64,000 nucleotides of DNA from Pyrinomonadaceae bacterium (GTDB lineage Bacteria > Acidobacteriota > Blastocatellia > Pyrinomonadales > Pyrinomonadaceae), in the NCBI GenBank assembly GCA_017983495.1, contig JAGOBH010000002.1, positions 310,001-374,000 on the forward strand, in the 5' to 3' direction. Positions 20,270 through 28,725 of this stretch are shown piece by piece. Position 1 is the first letter of the stretch. The number at the start of each line of letters is the position of its first letter. Both the position numbers and the translations under genes were made by a program. The notes beneath the pieces were generated by a model that saw only the letters and a list, made by a program, of their open reading frames with translations, searched no databases and was not told the DNA's origin.

Positions 20270-21172
20270 ATGAATAAGATAATATTTGTAATTATTATGG
20301 TGATGGCGATGTCAGTCGCGGCGATGGGGCAGATCGCATACAACGAGGATCAGTTTCGTGCGTTTGACGCCAAGGGCAATCCGGTGACGATAGATCAGAT
20401 CATCAAGGCGATCGGTGAAAGTGACGCGACGTTTTTGGGTGAAAACCACGACGATGCTGTCGGCCACGCGATACAGGCCGAGATCTTTAGGCGAGTCGTG
20501 GCAAAATATTTGGCAGAGAGAAAGGTCGCACTTTCGCTGGAAATGTTCGAACGGGACGTTCAAATAGTTGTCGACGAGTATTTGAAGGGGCAGATCAGCG
20601 AGGCACAATTTTTGGCTAGTTCACGGCCGTGGGGCAACTATAAATGGGATTACAAGCCGCTTTTTGAACTCGCGAAGGAGAAAAAGCTCGACGTCATTGC
20701 CGCAAACGCTCCGCGTCGTTACGTGAATATGGTCTCGCGAAACGGGCGTGATGCCCTGAATTCGCTGACCAAAGACGCAAAGGAATGGATCGCTCCATTA
20801 CCATACGCTGAACCCTCGGAAACTTACGCTAACAAATTCAAGGCGCTAATGGGCCCGAGCCCTGAGGCGAAGATGGGTATCGACAAGATACTGTCGTCAC
20901 AGTCGCTCTGGGACGCGACGATGTCTAATTCGGTCGCAAAGTACCTGAAAAAGAATAAAAAGGCTTTGATCGTACATCTTGTCGGAGCATTTCACACCGA
21001 AAGCCGCCTGGGAACGATCGAGCATTTATCGAAATACCGTCCGAAGGCCAAAGCTCTCGTGGTAACCGTCCGATATGAAGACGATTTCAAAACGTTCGAT
21101 AAGGCTAAGCACACTGATATCGGAGATTTTGTGATCCTTACTGATGGCAAACAACCGCGAAGTAAGAGATAA
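20270..21172 (+). CDS. Secreted ChaN/TIKI-family protein
   Basis: A 300-aa protein with an N-terminal signal peptide (MNKIIFVIIMVMAMSVAAMGQ). Conserved ChaN-like (haem-binding-uptake / TIKI superfamily) marks are FLGENHDD (about 55-62), SLEMFERD, the aromatic WGNYKWDYKPLFELA segment, VIAANAPRRYV and HLVGAFHTE. The family has been linked to iron/haem binding and, for the wider TIKI fold, to metallopeptidase activity; the Glu/His residues that would bind metal are present here. It is exported, probably periplasmic. It is second in a two-gene unit closed by the terminator at 21197. Function in this organism is unknown. Confidence 0.82.
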   Translation: MNKIIFVIIMVMAMSVAAMGQIAYNEDQFRAFDAKGNPVTIDQIIKAIGESDATFLGENHDDAVGHAIQAEIFRRVVAKYLAERKVALSLEMFERDVQIVVDEYLKGQISEAQFLASSRPWGNYKWDYKPLFELAKEKKLDVIAANAPRRYVNMVSRNGRDALNSLTKDAKEWIAPLPYAEPSETYANKFKALMGPSPEAKMGIDKILSSQSLWDATMSNSVAKYLKKNKKALIVHLVGAFHTESRLGTIEHLSKYRPKAKALVVTVRYEDDFKTFDKAKHTDIGDFVILTDGKQPRSKR

Positions 21173-21196
21173 GTTTGGTTGAATTATAGTTGAACT

Positions 21197-21225
21197 GGCC
21201 CGCACCGACCGGTGCGGGCCTTTTT
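21197..21225 (+). terminator. Rho-independent terminator
   Basis: A perfect 10-bp stem GGCCCGCACC / GGTGCGGGCC with a GACC loop and five T, 24 nt after the stop of the TIKI-type gene. Confidence 0.92.
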
Positions 21226-21590
21226 CATGTTGCCGAACGAATATCTCTCGAACAAAACCGGGATTATGAAATTAATCGCATCGAGTAGCGGGGCAAAATC
21301 TCGCACCTCCGATCGGTCTATCGCGAGGATTCCCACGATAACGACGTCGATATGAAGTAATAACACTGTATATAGCCTGCGGCACGCTCATTGCCACTAG
21401 ATGAGCGAACCCTAGTTGGTATATATCAAATCGAACGGGTTCAGATACAGTTGATGGAATCGGCGCTTTCATAATCTGGTCAGATAATACACCTCGACCC
21501 ACAAGAGCCCCGCTTTCATCCAACGAAATAACCAACGAGTCCGGCTGCGAATTGCGGTTTAACTTTGTGGAATATATTGGGAGTTTTTTT
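21226..21590. other. Gene-free stretch before the TonB receptor
   Basis: 365 nt with no plus-strand gene. The minus strand stays open and reads a plausible-looking piece (SLVISLDESGALVGRG), but this frame continues antisense through the receptor gene, so I do not call it. I find no riboswitch consensus (no cobalamin box) and no good promoter. TGGGAG at 21578-21583 is the receptor's ribosome-binding site. Confidence 0.5.
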
Positions 21591-24068
21591 ATGTCAAAGT
21601 CATATATATTTACAGTCTTTTTTGCTTTACTCTTCTTTGTCGGCGGAATCACCGCACAGTCAATTACGATCGAGGGCCGTGTCGAAGATTCGGCCAAGGC
21701 TTCCGTCGCTGGAGCTACCGTGACCCTTAAAGAAAAGGCCACGGGCATCGAACGCGTCGTCTCAACCAACGGAGAAGGACGGTTTTCGTTTGAGTCGGTC
21801 GTCGACGCGGCAGAATATGAACTGATCGTCACGTCAAATGGATTTGGCCGCTTTGTAAGGCCATTGGCAGCGACGGATCGGGATGTTACGCTCACACTTG
21901 ACCCGGCAATGGTCGCTGCAGAGGTTAGCGTCACGGCCGCACGAACCGAGATTGCTTCGATCGACACCGCCGTACCATTATCGGTCATTGACCGTGAGTC
22001 GATCGAACGCAAAAACATCAACACGGTGGGCGACCTGTTTCGCGGTCTGCCAGGAACGTCGACGACTAATGAAGGTGCATTCCAGGTTCGGCCCCGCATT
22101 AGAGGTCTTGAAAGTAACCGTGTCTTGATCCTAGTCGACGGCGAGCGGCTCAATAATAGCCGCACGTCAGCGCAGTCAGGTATCGAGCCAGGCCTGGTCG
22201 AGACCTCGCAAATTGAATCGGTTGAGGTCATTCGCGGAAGCGGATCGGTGCTCTACGGAACTGACGCACTGGCCGGTACGATCAATATTATTACCCGCGA
22301 TACGCCGCCTCGGCGCGAACGTGGATTTCGGTTTGGCGGAATATTGAACACGTTTTTCAGCTCGAATGAAAAGGGAAGACGGGCGAATCTTGAGCTTAAC
22401 GGATCAGGCAATCTGTTTGCCTTCCGTGTAAGCCAGTCGCTTGATCGATTTAATAACTACTATGCCGGAAAGCCAAGTACAACCGATATTAACCGGTTGC
22501 GGGCTGATGATCTTCAGATCACGGATGAAGGCGAAATCTTGAATTCGCAATCGCATGGAAGCAACAATCAGGCAACCCTTCGGTTTTTTATTAATGATAC
22601 GAACACGGTCAAATTAAATTACGAACGCCGACGAAGTTCAAATACCGGTTCGTCCGGCCTGGCAGGAGCGAACACCGGCGTGTCCGGGATGACAGGCGTT
22701 TTTAACGGGTTCTTTCCATTTAGTAACCGTGACCGCTTCAGTGCCCGGTACGATATTGCTGCTGTTAACAAGTATTTACAGTTAGTAACGGTCAAGGCGT
22801 TTTATCAAACTCAATACCGCAATTTTTCAAATATCCTGACCGTTCCGAGTGTTCCGCCTTATTTTCCGGGTTTGTATCAATTCAGTGAGACTGTTACCGA
22901 TACAAAGACGAGCGGTTTTGATCTGCAATCAAACTGGATCTTTGGGAAGCACAATGTTATCGCCGGCGCGAGTTATTTTCTCGACGACAATTCAGATCGA
23001 CGTTTGACGGTGTCGTCAACAACTTCCTACTCACCAAACCGTACCACTCGCTATACACGCAGTGTTCCGGATGCGAGTTTGTCAAATATTGCATTTTTCG
23101 TCCAGGATGATTTTCTGGTGACCGATCGGCTCAGACTGACCGGCGGTTTTCGATATGACCGGTTTCAGACCGCCTCAGAACCAACCGAGAATTTTGCGAT
23201 TGATCCTCGCCTCACGCAGCAGCAGATCGATCAGTTGGGCATCACGGGACTAGATCAGGGTCTCAATGTCACCAACGCCGCTTATACAGGTGATCTTGGC
23301 GTGGTCTATGCATTGACGCAGAGCGTAAGTCTTTCTGCCCGAATTGGACGGTCGTTTCGAACGCCGAATATTTCAGAGAGATTCTTTACAGATGCTGCGT
23401 CCGCTGAGGGTTTTCTCGTCGGCAATCCGTCACTGCTTCCCGAAACCGGTATCAACTTCGATGCAAGTGCAAAATTCCAGATCAAGAAGCTGCGCGGCTC
23501 GGTGACGTACTTTAACAACTATTTCAAGAATTTCCTCGCGACTCAGTTCACCGGGATCCGGATCGCACAACCGCCTCCGAGGGCCCCGATCGACGTCTAT
23601 CAGACCAGAAATGTTCGAACTGCACGGATCCAGGGGTTTGAGGCAGAACTCGAAACTACGTACAAGATCAGCCTCGGTTACCTGACCCCATACGGAAATT
23701 TCAGCTATCTACGCGGCGACGATGTAGATCAATCGCAGCCGCTGGATTTCATTAGTCCGTATCGGACCAACGCCGGTTTCCGCTGGCAGAATTTCGGCAA
23801 AAATTACTATATCGATTACAATGCCCGCATCGTAGGCAAGCAAGAGCGGCTGTCGGTTGGTTATTTAATACCTGTCAACGATGGTCCGGAGCCCGGATAC
23901 GTAACCCATAATGTCGGAGGGGGTTATTACTTCCGCAAAGAACGGTATAACTTCAGCATCAATATGGGCGTTTCAAATTTGTTCGACCGTTTTTACAGCG
24001 AACAGTTTACCTATGCACCGGCGCGAGGCCGTTCGTTCACTATAGGCACAACGTGGGAGATTAAGTAA
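21591..24068 (+). CDS. TonB-dependent outer-membrane receptor
   Basis: An outer-membrane gated barrel of 825 aa for uptake of a scarce ligand (siderophore, cobalamin or similar; the ligand cannot be read from sequence). ATG 21591 is chosen over the in-frame codon at 21552 because TGGGAG lies 7 nt upstream and the signal peptide (SYIFTVFFALLFFVGGITA) starts there. A carboxypeptidase-regulatory-like domain comes first (about 25-105: IEGRVEDSAKASVAGATV). The plug follows (IERKNINTVGDLFRGLPG, RGLESNRVLILVDGERLN, VEVIRGSGSVLYGTDALAGTINI). A long barrel ends in an aromatic-rich final strand (FTIGTTWEIK). No exbB/exbD/tonB or regulator is adjacent. A shared terminator separates it from the converging small gene. 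Confidence 0.93.
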   Translation: MSKSYIFTVFFALLFFVGGITAQSITIEGRVEDSAKASVAGATVTLKEKATGIERVVSTNGEGRFSFESVVDAAEYELIVTSNGFGRFVRPLAATDRDVTLTLDPAMVAAEVSVTAARTEIASIDTAVPLSVIDRESIERKNINTVGDLFRGLPGTSTTNEGAFQVRPRIRGLESNRVLILVDGERLNNSRTSAQSGIEPGLVETSQIESVEVIRGSGSVLYGTDALAGTINIITRDTPPRRERGFRFGGILNTFFSSNEKGRRANLELNGSGNLFAFRVSQSLDRFNNYYAGKPSTTDINRLRADDLQITDEGEILNSQSHGSNNQATLRFFINDTNTVKLNYERRRSSNTGSSGLAGANTGVSGMTGVFNGFFPFSNRDRFSARYDIAAVNKYLQLVTVKAFYQTQYRNFSNILTVPSVPPYFPGLYQFSETVTDTKTSGFDLQSNWIFGKHNVIAGASYFLDDNSDRRLTVSSTTSYSPNRTTRYTRSVPDASLSNIAFFVQDDFLVTDRLRLTGGFRYDRFQTASEPTENFAIDPRLTQQQIDQLGITGLDQGLNVTNAAYTGDLGVVYALTQSVSLSARIGRSFRTPNISERFFTDAASAEGFLVGNPSLLPETGINFDASAKFQIKKLRGSVTYFNNYFKNFLATQFTGIRIAQPPPRAPIDVYQTRNVRTARIQGFEAELETTYKISLGYLTPYGNFSYLRGDDVDQSQPLDFISPYRTNAGFRWQNFGKNYYIDYNARIVGKQERLSVGYLIPVNDGPEPGYVTHNVGGGYYFRKERYNFSINMGVSNLFDRFYSEQFTYAPARGRSFTIGTTWEIK

Positions 24069-24097
24069 AAGTCCACAGTTCTTATATCAACAAACTA

Positions 24098-24137
24098 AGA
24101 AACGCCCGGCAAAAATGTCGGGCGTTTCTGTTTTTTT
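24098..24137. terminator. Terminator between converging genes
   Basis: A 14-bp stem AGAAACGCCCGGCA / TGTCGGGCGTTTCT with one G-U pair and an AAAA loop; seven T follow on the plus strand. The minus side reads AGTTTGTT after the stem, so it may act in both directions. Confidence 0.88.
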
Positions 24138-24153
24138 AACAAAGGGCGTCAGT

Positions 24154-24528
24154 CTATTTGCTTCGTGTCGCTGAAAATGGAATAGAGCCGAACGCTGCAT
24201 TGGCAAAGGTCCCGGTTATCTTGTCACCATCGATTGTCCCGTCCATCTTAAAGTCCACTAGATTGCCCTGGACGTCAGCGTGAAGTGTGGCTGTAAACGT
24301 CTTTCCGGTAACCTTGCCGCCGTCTATTGTGCCATTTCCCATGTCCGATGTCGTTGACCCTGTAAAGGTCTCGCCTGTTTGTTTGATATCGACGGTAATG
24401 TAGATGCTCTGTCCCTGGGCCTCAGCCGTAAGATTCCATTTTCCCGCCAGCTCGTCGGCAAAAGCAGCAAATGCAAATATCGACGAAAGAGCAATAACGG
24501 TCAAAGTTGCGATTATTTTAGTCTTCAT
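24154..24528 (-). CDS. Small secreted protein of unknown function
   Basis: A 124-aa protein. An upstream in-frame start at 24588 exists, but ATG 24528 has GGGGAG a few nt upstream and begins a clean signal peptide (MKTKIIATLTVIALSSIFAFAAFA). The mature part is a run of short alternating beta strands (GKWNLTAEAQGQ, DIKQTGETFTGSTTSD, GGKVTGKTFTATL, DGTIDGDKITGTF), which resembles a small lipocalin-like barrel. I recognise no named family and no active site. It follows yraN by 37 nt and is probably cotranscribed. Confidence 0.75.
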   Translation of the reverse strand: MKTKIIATLTVIALSSIFAFAAFADELAGKWNLTAEAQGQSIYITVDIKQTGETFTGSTTSDMGNGTIDGGKVTGKTFTATLHADVQGNLVDFKMDGTIDGDKITGTFANAAFGSIPFSATRSK

Positions 24529-24565
24529 AAAACTCCCCATATTTTCAGATTTGATGCGGGCACCC

Positions 24566-25054
24566 TCAACTCGCAGGAAACCACTCATTATGATACCAAT
24601 TTCGCTTTTTAAAGCTAGCTTCGGTCCAGAAATTCTTAATTAGTTTGATCTTCGGAGATAGGCCCCGCGCAATAAGCACGGTAACCACATCAAAGCGATA
24701 TTTGACGCCATGAATCCCGAAAATGCGGAGATAGGTCCTTGCGGTACGGGTAATTTGACGTTGTTTGCGGAGATCGACCGCGGTTATGATTGGGGCAAAC
24801 TCATCTGACCGACGAGTCTTTACCTCGATAAAGCAGAGTGTGTCGCCGTCGAGAGCGATCAGATCTATCTCACCTGTCACCTGAACGCCCTTACTGTTAC
24901 GACCGACTGGTACCTTGAAATTCGAAAGTACCAAACGATAACCGTTGTCGATCAGGTACCTAGCGGCCAACTCCTCACCTCGTCGTCCCAGCCCGCTTGT
25001 GCCGGTGGGCGTTGAGAGTTTATCCTGAACCATAATCGACAGAATCTCGGACAT
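24566..25054 (-). CDS. YraN/UPF0102 family nuclease-like protein
   Basis: A protein of 162 aa with the restriction-endonuclease-like fold typical of YraN. Motifs are LGRRGEELAARYL (about 22-34), the acidic core GEIDLIALDGDTLCFIEVKTR (Asp and Glu-x-Lys, about 61-81), and RFDVVTV near the C-terminus. The segment between strand one and GEIDLIA carries an extra VGRNSKGVQVT. YraN proteins are conserved but their substrate is not settled. The start at 25054 is only 21 nt from the divergent start at 25076; an internal Met at 25033 would widen the gap. Neither has a clear Shine-Dalgarno sequence. Confidence 0.88.
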   Translation of the reverse strand: MSEILSIMVQDKLSTPTGTSGLGRRGEELAARYLIDNGYRLVLSNFKVPVGRNSKGVQVTGEIDLIALDGDTLCFIEVKTRRSDEFAPIITAVDLRKQRQITRTARTYLRIFGIHGVKYRFDVVTVLIARGLSPKIKLIKNFWTEASFKKRNWYHNEWFPAS

Positions 25055-25075
25055 CTTGGAATTTATTCAATTAAT

Positions 25076-26359
25076 ATGAAGTATATCAAACAAGCGATGA
25101 TTTCGACTTTGTTTCTTGTTGCGAGTTCGACATTCGCTTTGGCCCAGACACCGACGTCGACGCCGATACCTGGGCCGCCGAGGTTGCCGGCGATCGTCAC
25201 CTTTGAAAGGCCCAATATAATATCGGTCGATCCAAGTAAGTTGCCGGCACCGTTTGCTACAGAAAGTGCACGACGCGGGTCACGTGTCGTGCCGCAGCCC
25301 GAAGGGGCAGTGTTGAATGTTCCAAAAGGCTTTATGGTAAACGTCTACGCCGAAGGCGAATTCAAATATCCGAGATGGATGGCTTTGGCACCGAACGGTG
25401 ATGTATTTGTTGCCGATTCGCGAGCGAATGCGGTCGTTGTTCTGCGTGACGCCGACAAAGACGGTAAGGCCGAAAAGCGGTTTGTCTTTTCGGACAAGCT
25501 GGCCCAGCCGTTTGGGATGGCATTTCACAAAGAATGGTTTTACGTTGCCAATACAGATTCGATAGTGCGTTTTAAGTACAAGAGCGGCCAAACCGCAGCC
25601 GCCGGCGAACCAGAGAAGGTAGTCGACTTGACCCCAGGCGGTTACAATCAGCACTGGACGCGAAACATTCTATTCTCACAGGACGGCAAGCGGATGTTTG
25701 TTTCGATCGGTTCGGCTACTAATGTCGATGTCGAGGCCGATCCGAAACGAGCCGCGATCTCGGTTTATGATCCGGACGGCAGGAACCATCGCATCTTTGC
25801 TGGCGGGTTAAGAAATCCGATCGGCCTGGCATGGAATCCGAAGACAGGCGAATTCTGGACGGCGGTAAACGAACGAGACGGCCTGGGCGACGATCTTGTT
25901 CCCGACTATGCAACATCGGTAAAGGAAGGCGGGTTTTATGGTTGGCCGTATTCTTATATTGGACAAAACGAAGACCCGCGTCGCAAAGGTGAGAATCCTG
26001 AACTAGTAAAGAAAGCAATCGTGCCTGATGTTTTATTTACTTCTCATGTGGCAGCACTAGGAATTCAGTTTTACACCGGAAAGATGTTTCCGAAAGATTA
26101 TAATGGCGATGCCTTCGTTGCGATGCACGGTTCTTGGAATCGTGCGAAGCTCAGCGGCTACAAGGTCGTCAGAATCCGCTTTAAAGACGGAAAACTCTTC
26201 GGCAACAGCTTCGAAGATTTCGTCACCGGTTGGCTGCCGGACGAAGATTCGAACGAGGTCTGGGGACGTCCGGTTGGCCTGCTCATTGCATCCGACGGAT
26301 CGCTTCTGATCACTGACGACGGTGGCAAAAAGATCTGGCGGGTTAGTTATGCAAAATAG
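25076..26359 (+). CDS. Secreted sorbosone-dehydrogenase-like (PQQ-type) beta-propeller protein
   Basis: A periplasmic or secreted oxidoreductase-like protein of 427 aa. It has a signal peptide (STLFLVASSTFALAQ) and a short Thr/Pro linker, then a six-bladed propeller of the glucose/sorbosone dehydrogenase type. Marks are VPKGFMVNVYAEGEFKYPRWMALAPNGDVFVADS, GMAFHKEWFYVANTDSIVRF, GGYNQHWTRNILFSQDG, FAGGLRNPIGLAWNP, NERDGLGDDLVPDYAT and GWPYSYIGQNEDPR. It ends with AMHGSWNRAKLSGYKV and GRPVGLLIASDGSLLITDDGG. Related enzymes oxidise sugars or aldoses with PQQ; the actual substrate and whether PQQ is bound are unknown. It converges on the mutase gene with an 11-nt gap. Confidence 0.85.
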   Translation: MKYIKQAMISTLFLVASSTFALAQTPTSTPIPGPPRLPAIVTFERPNIISVDPSKLPAPFATESARRGSRVVPQPEGAVLNVPKGFMVNVYAEGEFKYPRWMALAPNGDVFVADSRANAVVVLRDADKDGKAEKRFVFSDKLAQPFGMAFHKEWFYVANTDSIVRFKYKSGQTAAAGEPEKVVDLTPGGYNQHWTRNILFSQDGKRMFVSIGSATNVDVEADPKRAAISVYDPDGRNHRIFAGGLRNPIGLAWNPKTGEFWTAVNERDGLGDDLVPDYATSVKEGGFYGWPYSYIGQNEDPRRKGENPELVKKAIVPDVLFTSHVAALGIQFYTGKMFPKDYNGDAFVAMHGSWNRAKLSGYKVVRIRFKDGKLFGNSFEDFVTGWLPDEDSNEVWGRPVGLLIASDGSLLITDDGGKKIWRVSYAK

Positions 26360-26370
26360 TTCCCGCAGAT

Positions 26371-28050
26371 TTAAAATGCCGGCTCTTCGTAAATCCCGTA
26401 AACATCTCGCAGAGCCACACAAATCTCTTCTACGGTAGCGTATGCGGCAACTGCCTCGATTATCGATGGCATTGTGTTTTCGTTCGATCTTGCGGACTGT
26501 TTTACCTTCTCAAGCGAGTTTGCTACGGCACCGGAATCGCGGATAGAACGGACGTGCTCTAATCTAAGCAACTGGTGGTCACGGACTTTTTCGTCGATCT
26601 GGAGAATGCTGATCTTGGACAACTCCTCGTCCATCGCGTACTTGTTGACACCGACGATAGTCTGTTCACCCCTTTCAACCGCCTTTTGGTACTGGTATGC
26701 CGACTCCTGGATCTCTCGTTGCGGAAAGCCAGATTCAACGGCCTCCACCATGCCACCGAATCCGTCGATCTTCTCAAAATAGTCAAAACAGCCGTCGATC
26801 ATTTTCTGAGTCAGTGACTCGACGTAATAGCTGCCGGCAAGCGGGTCGACAGTATTCGCAACGCCCGTTTCCTCGGCGATGATCTGCTGCGTGCGGAGAG
26901 CGATGAGTGCGGCCTGGTCGCTCGGTAAAGCGAGAGCCTCGTCGTACGAATCGGTATGCAAGGATTGCGTGCCCCCGAGAACTCCGGCAAGAGCCTGGAT
27001 CGCAACTCGGGCAATGTTATTAAACGGTTGCTGAACGGTCAGAGAAACGCCGGCGGTTTGCGTGTGAAAGCGCATCTGCATTGTTCGCGGATGCTTTGCT
27101 CCAAACCGTTCCTTCATCGTCTTTGCCCAAATGACGCGAGCTGCACGGTACTTAGCGATCTCTTCGAAAAAGTCGTTGTGAGCGTTGAAGAAGAACGACA
27201 AACGCGGAACAAATTCGTCGACATCCATGCCGCGGTCAACGCCGTATTGAACGTATTCGACACCATCACGCAGAGTGAAGGCAAGTTCTTGCAGTGCCGT
27301 CGCACCCGCCTCGCGAATGTGATAGCCGGAAATTGATATTGGGTTATATTTCGGTACGTACTTGGTCGTGTATTCGAAAGTGTCGATGACCAGCTTCATC
27401 GCCGGTTTTATCGGATATATCCATTCTTTCTGGGCGATATACTCTTTCAGAATGTCATTCTGAAGGGTGCCCGAGATCTTGCTGAAATCAGCTTTCTGTT
27501 TTTCAGCAACTACCAGGTACATTGCCAGAAAAATGGGCGCCGGAGCATTTATAGTCTGCGAGACTGTGACCTCATCGAGGGGGATACCGTCAAATAGCAC
27601 CTCAAAATCCGCCAGCGACGAAACGGCGACACCGCATTTGCCGACCTCGCCCTCGCTCAGCGGTGAGTCGCAATCAAGACCCATCAACGCCGGGAGATCA
27701 TAGGCAACGCTTAAACCGGTCTGCCCCTGGGCCATCAGGTATTTGAATCGGCGATTAGTTTCCTCGGGAGATGAGAATCCTGCGAACTGCCGCATTGTCC
27801 AAAGTTTTCCGCGGTAACCGGTCGGGTGAATTCCGCGCTTGTAAGGGTATTCACCGGGGAATCCGACTTCGCTGATATTCTCAACGTCGACCTCAGTATA
27901 GAGACGCTCGACCGGCTCAAGGCTTACACCTTCGAAATGAGTCTTGCGCTCGGGCGAACGTTCAAGAACAGTGCCGAGTGTTTCTGTTTCCCAACGTTCG
28001 AGTTCCAACTGGGCGGGCGTCGAGGCTTTTTTTGCTTCAGTAGTTTCCAT
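26371..28050 (-). CDS. Methylmalonyl-CoA mutase, catalytic large chain lacking the B12-binding domain
   Basis: The TIM-barrel catalytic chain (559 aa) of the adenosylcobalamin-dependent mutase that interconverts methylmalonyl-CoA and succinyl-CoA. It shows the family's [25 protein letters not shown] segment with the substrate-contacting Tyr, [68 protein letters not shown] and [13 protein letters not shown]. It stops at about 560 residues, where single-chain enzymes continue into a B12-binding domain, so a separate small subunit must be encoded elsewhere; none is in this window. A related acyl-CoA mutase cannot be excluded. The start ATG 28050 has no strong ribosome-binding site. Confidence 0.92.
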   Translation of the reverse strand: METTEAKKASTPAQLELERWETETLGTVLERSPERKTHFEGVSLEPVERLYTEVDVENISEVGFPGEYPYKRGIHPTGYRGKLWTMRQFAGFSSPEETNRRFKYLMAQGQTGLSVAYDLPALMGLDCDSPLSEGEVGKCGVAVSSLADFEVLFDGIPLDEVTVSQTINAPAPIFLAMYLVVAEKQKADFSKISGTLQNDILKEYIAQKEWIYPIKPAMKLVIDTFEYTTKYVPKYNPISISGYHIREAGATALQELAFTLRDGVEYVQYGVDRGMDVDEFVPRLSFFFNAHNDFFEEIAKYRAARVIWAKTMKERFGAKHPRTMQMRFHTQTAGVSLTVQQPFNNIARVAIQALAGVLGGTQSLHTDSYDEALALPSDQAALIALRTQQIIAEETGVANTVDPLAGSYYVESLTQKMIDGCFDYFEKIDGFGGMVEAVESGFPQREIQESAYQYQKAVERGEQTIVGVNKYAMDEELSKISILQIDEKVRDHQLLRLEHVRSIRDSGAVANSLEKVKQSARSNENTMPSIIEAVAAYATVEEICVALRDVYGIYEEPAF

Positions 28051-28219
28051 CTTTTATGCCGTTATCTGAAAAGTAGCATCCTATAGTTTACGGTTGGCCG
28101 CAGCTGAGTGCAAGAACCAGCAGTCACTGCGATCTGATTCTGTCGTCATGGTCTGTCAGGACTACGGTCAATGCTTATCTTTTTTGCCAAAAGCTATCGC
28201 AACTGCATACAATCATCTT

Positions 28220-28714
28220 ATGCGTTATTGTCGAGCTGGCTACATTTTAGCATTGTTCCTTTCTGCATCTGCGGCAGGAGGTTGCGGCGGTTCAAAGATC
28301 GCGAACAATTCCGTGCCCTCAAATCGGGTATCGAATGCGATTGAAACCGACAGTGCAAGAACCAACGTCGAAGAACTTGGAATGTACCTCCGAGTTCCAT
28401 ATGAGACCGAGGATATTGTTTGGAAAGAGATTGCTTCGCAAAGGAAATTGATCGCGGTATTAAGGTTCTCACCGGTTGATTCGGCAAAGGTAGTGACTGA
28501 GGCGGAAAAAGTCGGTACCGCGTCGATGGTCACTATCGAGAGCGAATCGTGGTTTCCGGATGAATTAGTGGCCCAGAGTGACCTAAGCGGTGATGACACT
28601 TTGCGTGGACAGTCGTATGCGGCTGACGCCTTTCTTCAGCCGCCATACAATTACGGCCGTATTACCCGAATCGAAGGTACTGACTATTTCGTCCTGGAAG
28701 CGACCGCAAAATAG
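28220..28714 (+). CDS. Putative lipoprotein of unknown function
   Basis: An exported protein of 164 aa. The frame is open from 28094, but ATG 28220 starts the signal peptide (MRYCRAGYILALFLSASAAGGC), with the lipid-modified Cys in AAGGC. The mature part has the segments YLRVPYETEDIVWKEIA, KLIAVLRFSPVDSAKVV, SWFPDELVAQ and YAADAFLQPPYNYGRITRI, suggesting a compact alpha/beta domain. I do not recognise the family. It stands alone between the divergent mutase gene and the converging regulator, with an 11-nt gap to the latter. Confidence 0.72.
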   Translation: MRYCRAGYILALFLSASAAGGCGGSKIANNSVPSNRVSNAIETDSARTNVEELGMYLRVPYETEDIVWKEIASQRKLIAVLRFSPVDSAKVVTEAEKVGTASMVTIESESWFPDELVAQSDLSGDDTLRGQSYAADAFLQPPYNYGRITRIEGTDYFVLEATAK

Positions 28715-28725
28715 CCCCCTCACCT

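Noticed and set aside
21272..22231. Long minus-strand open frame (319 codons) opposite the TonB receptor start
   Set aside because: Most of it is antisense to a well-supported receptor gene and shows no domain; the GC-rich codon pattern of the sense gene keeps the opposite frame open.
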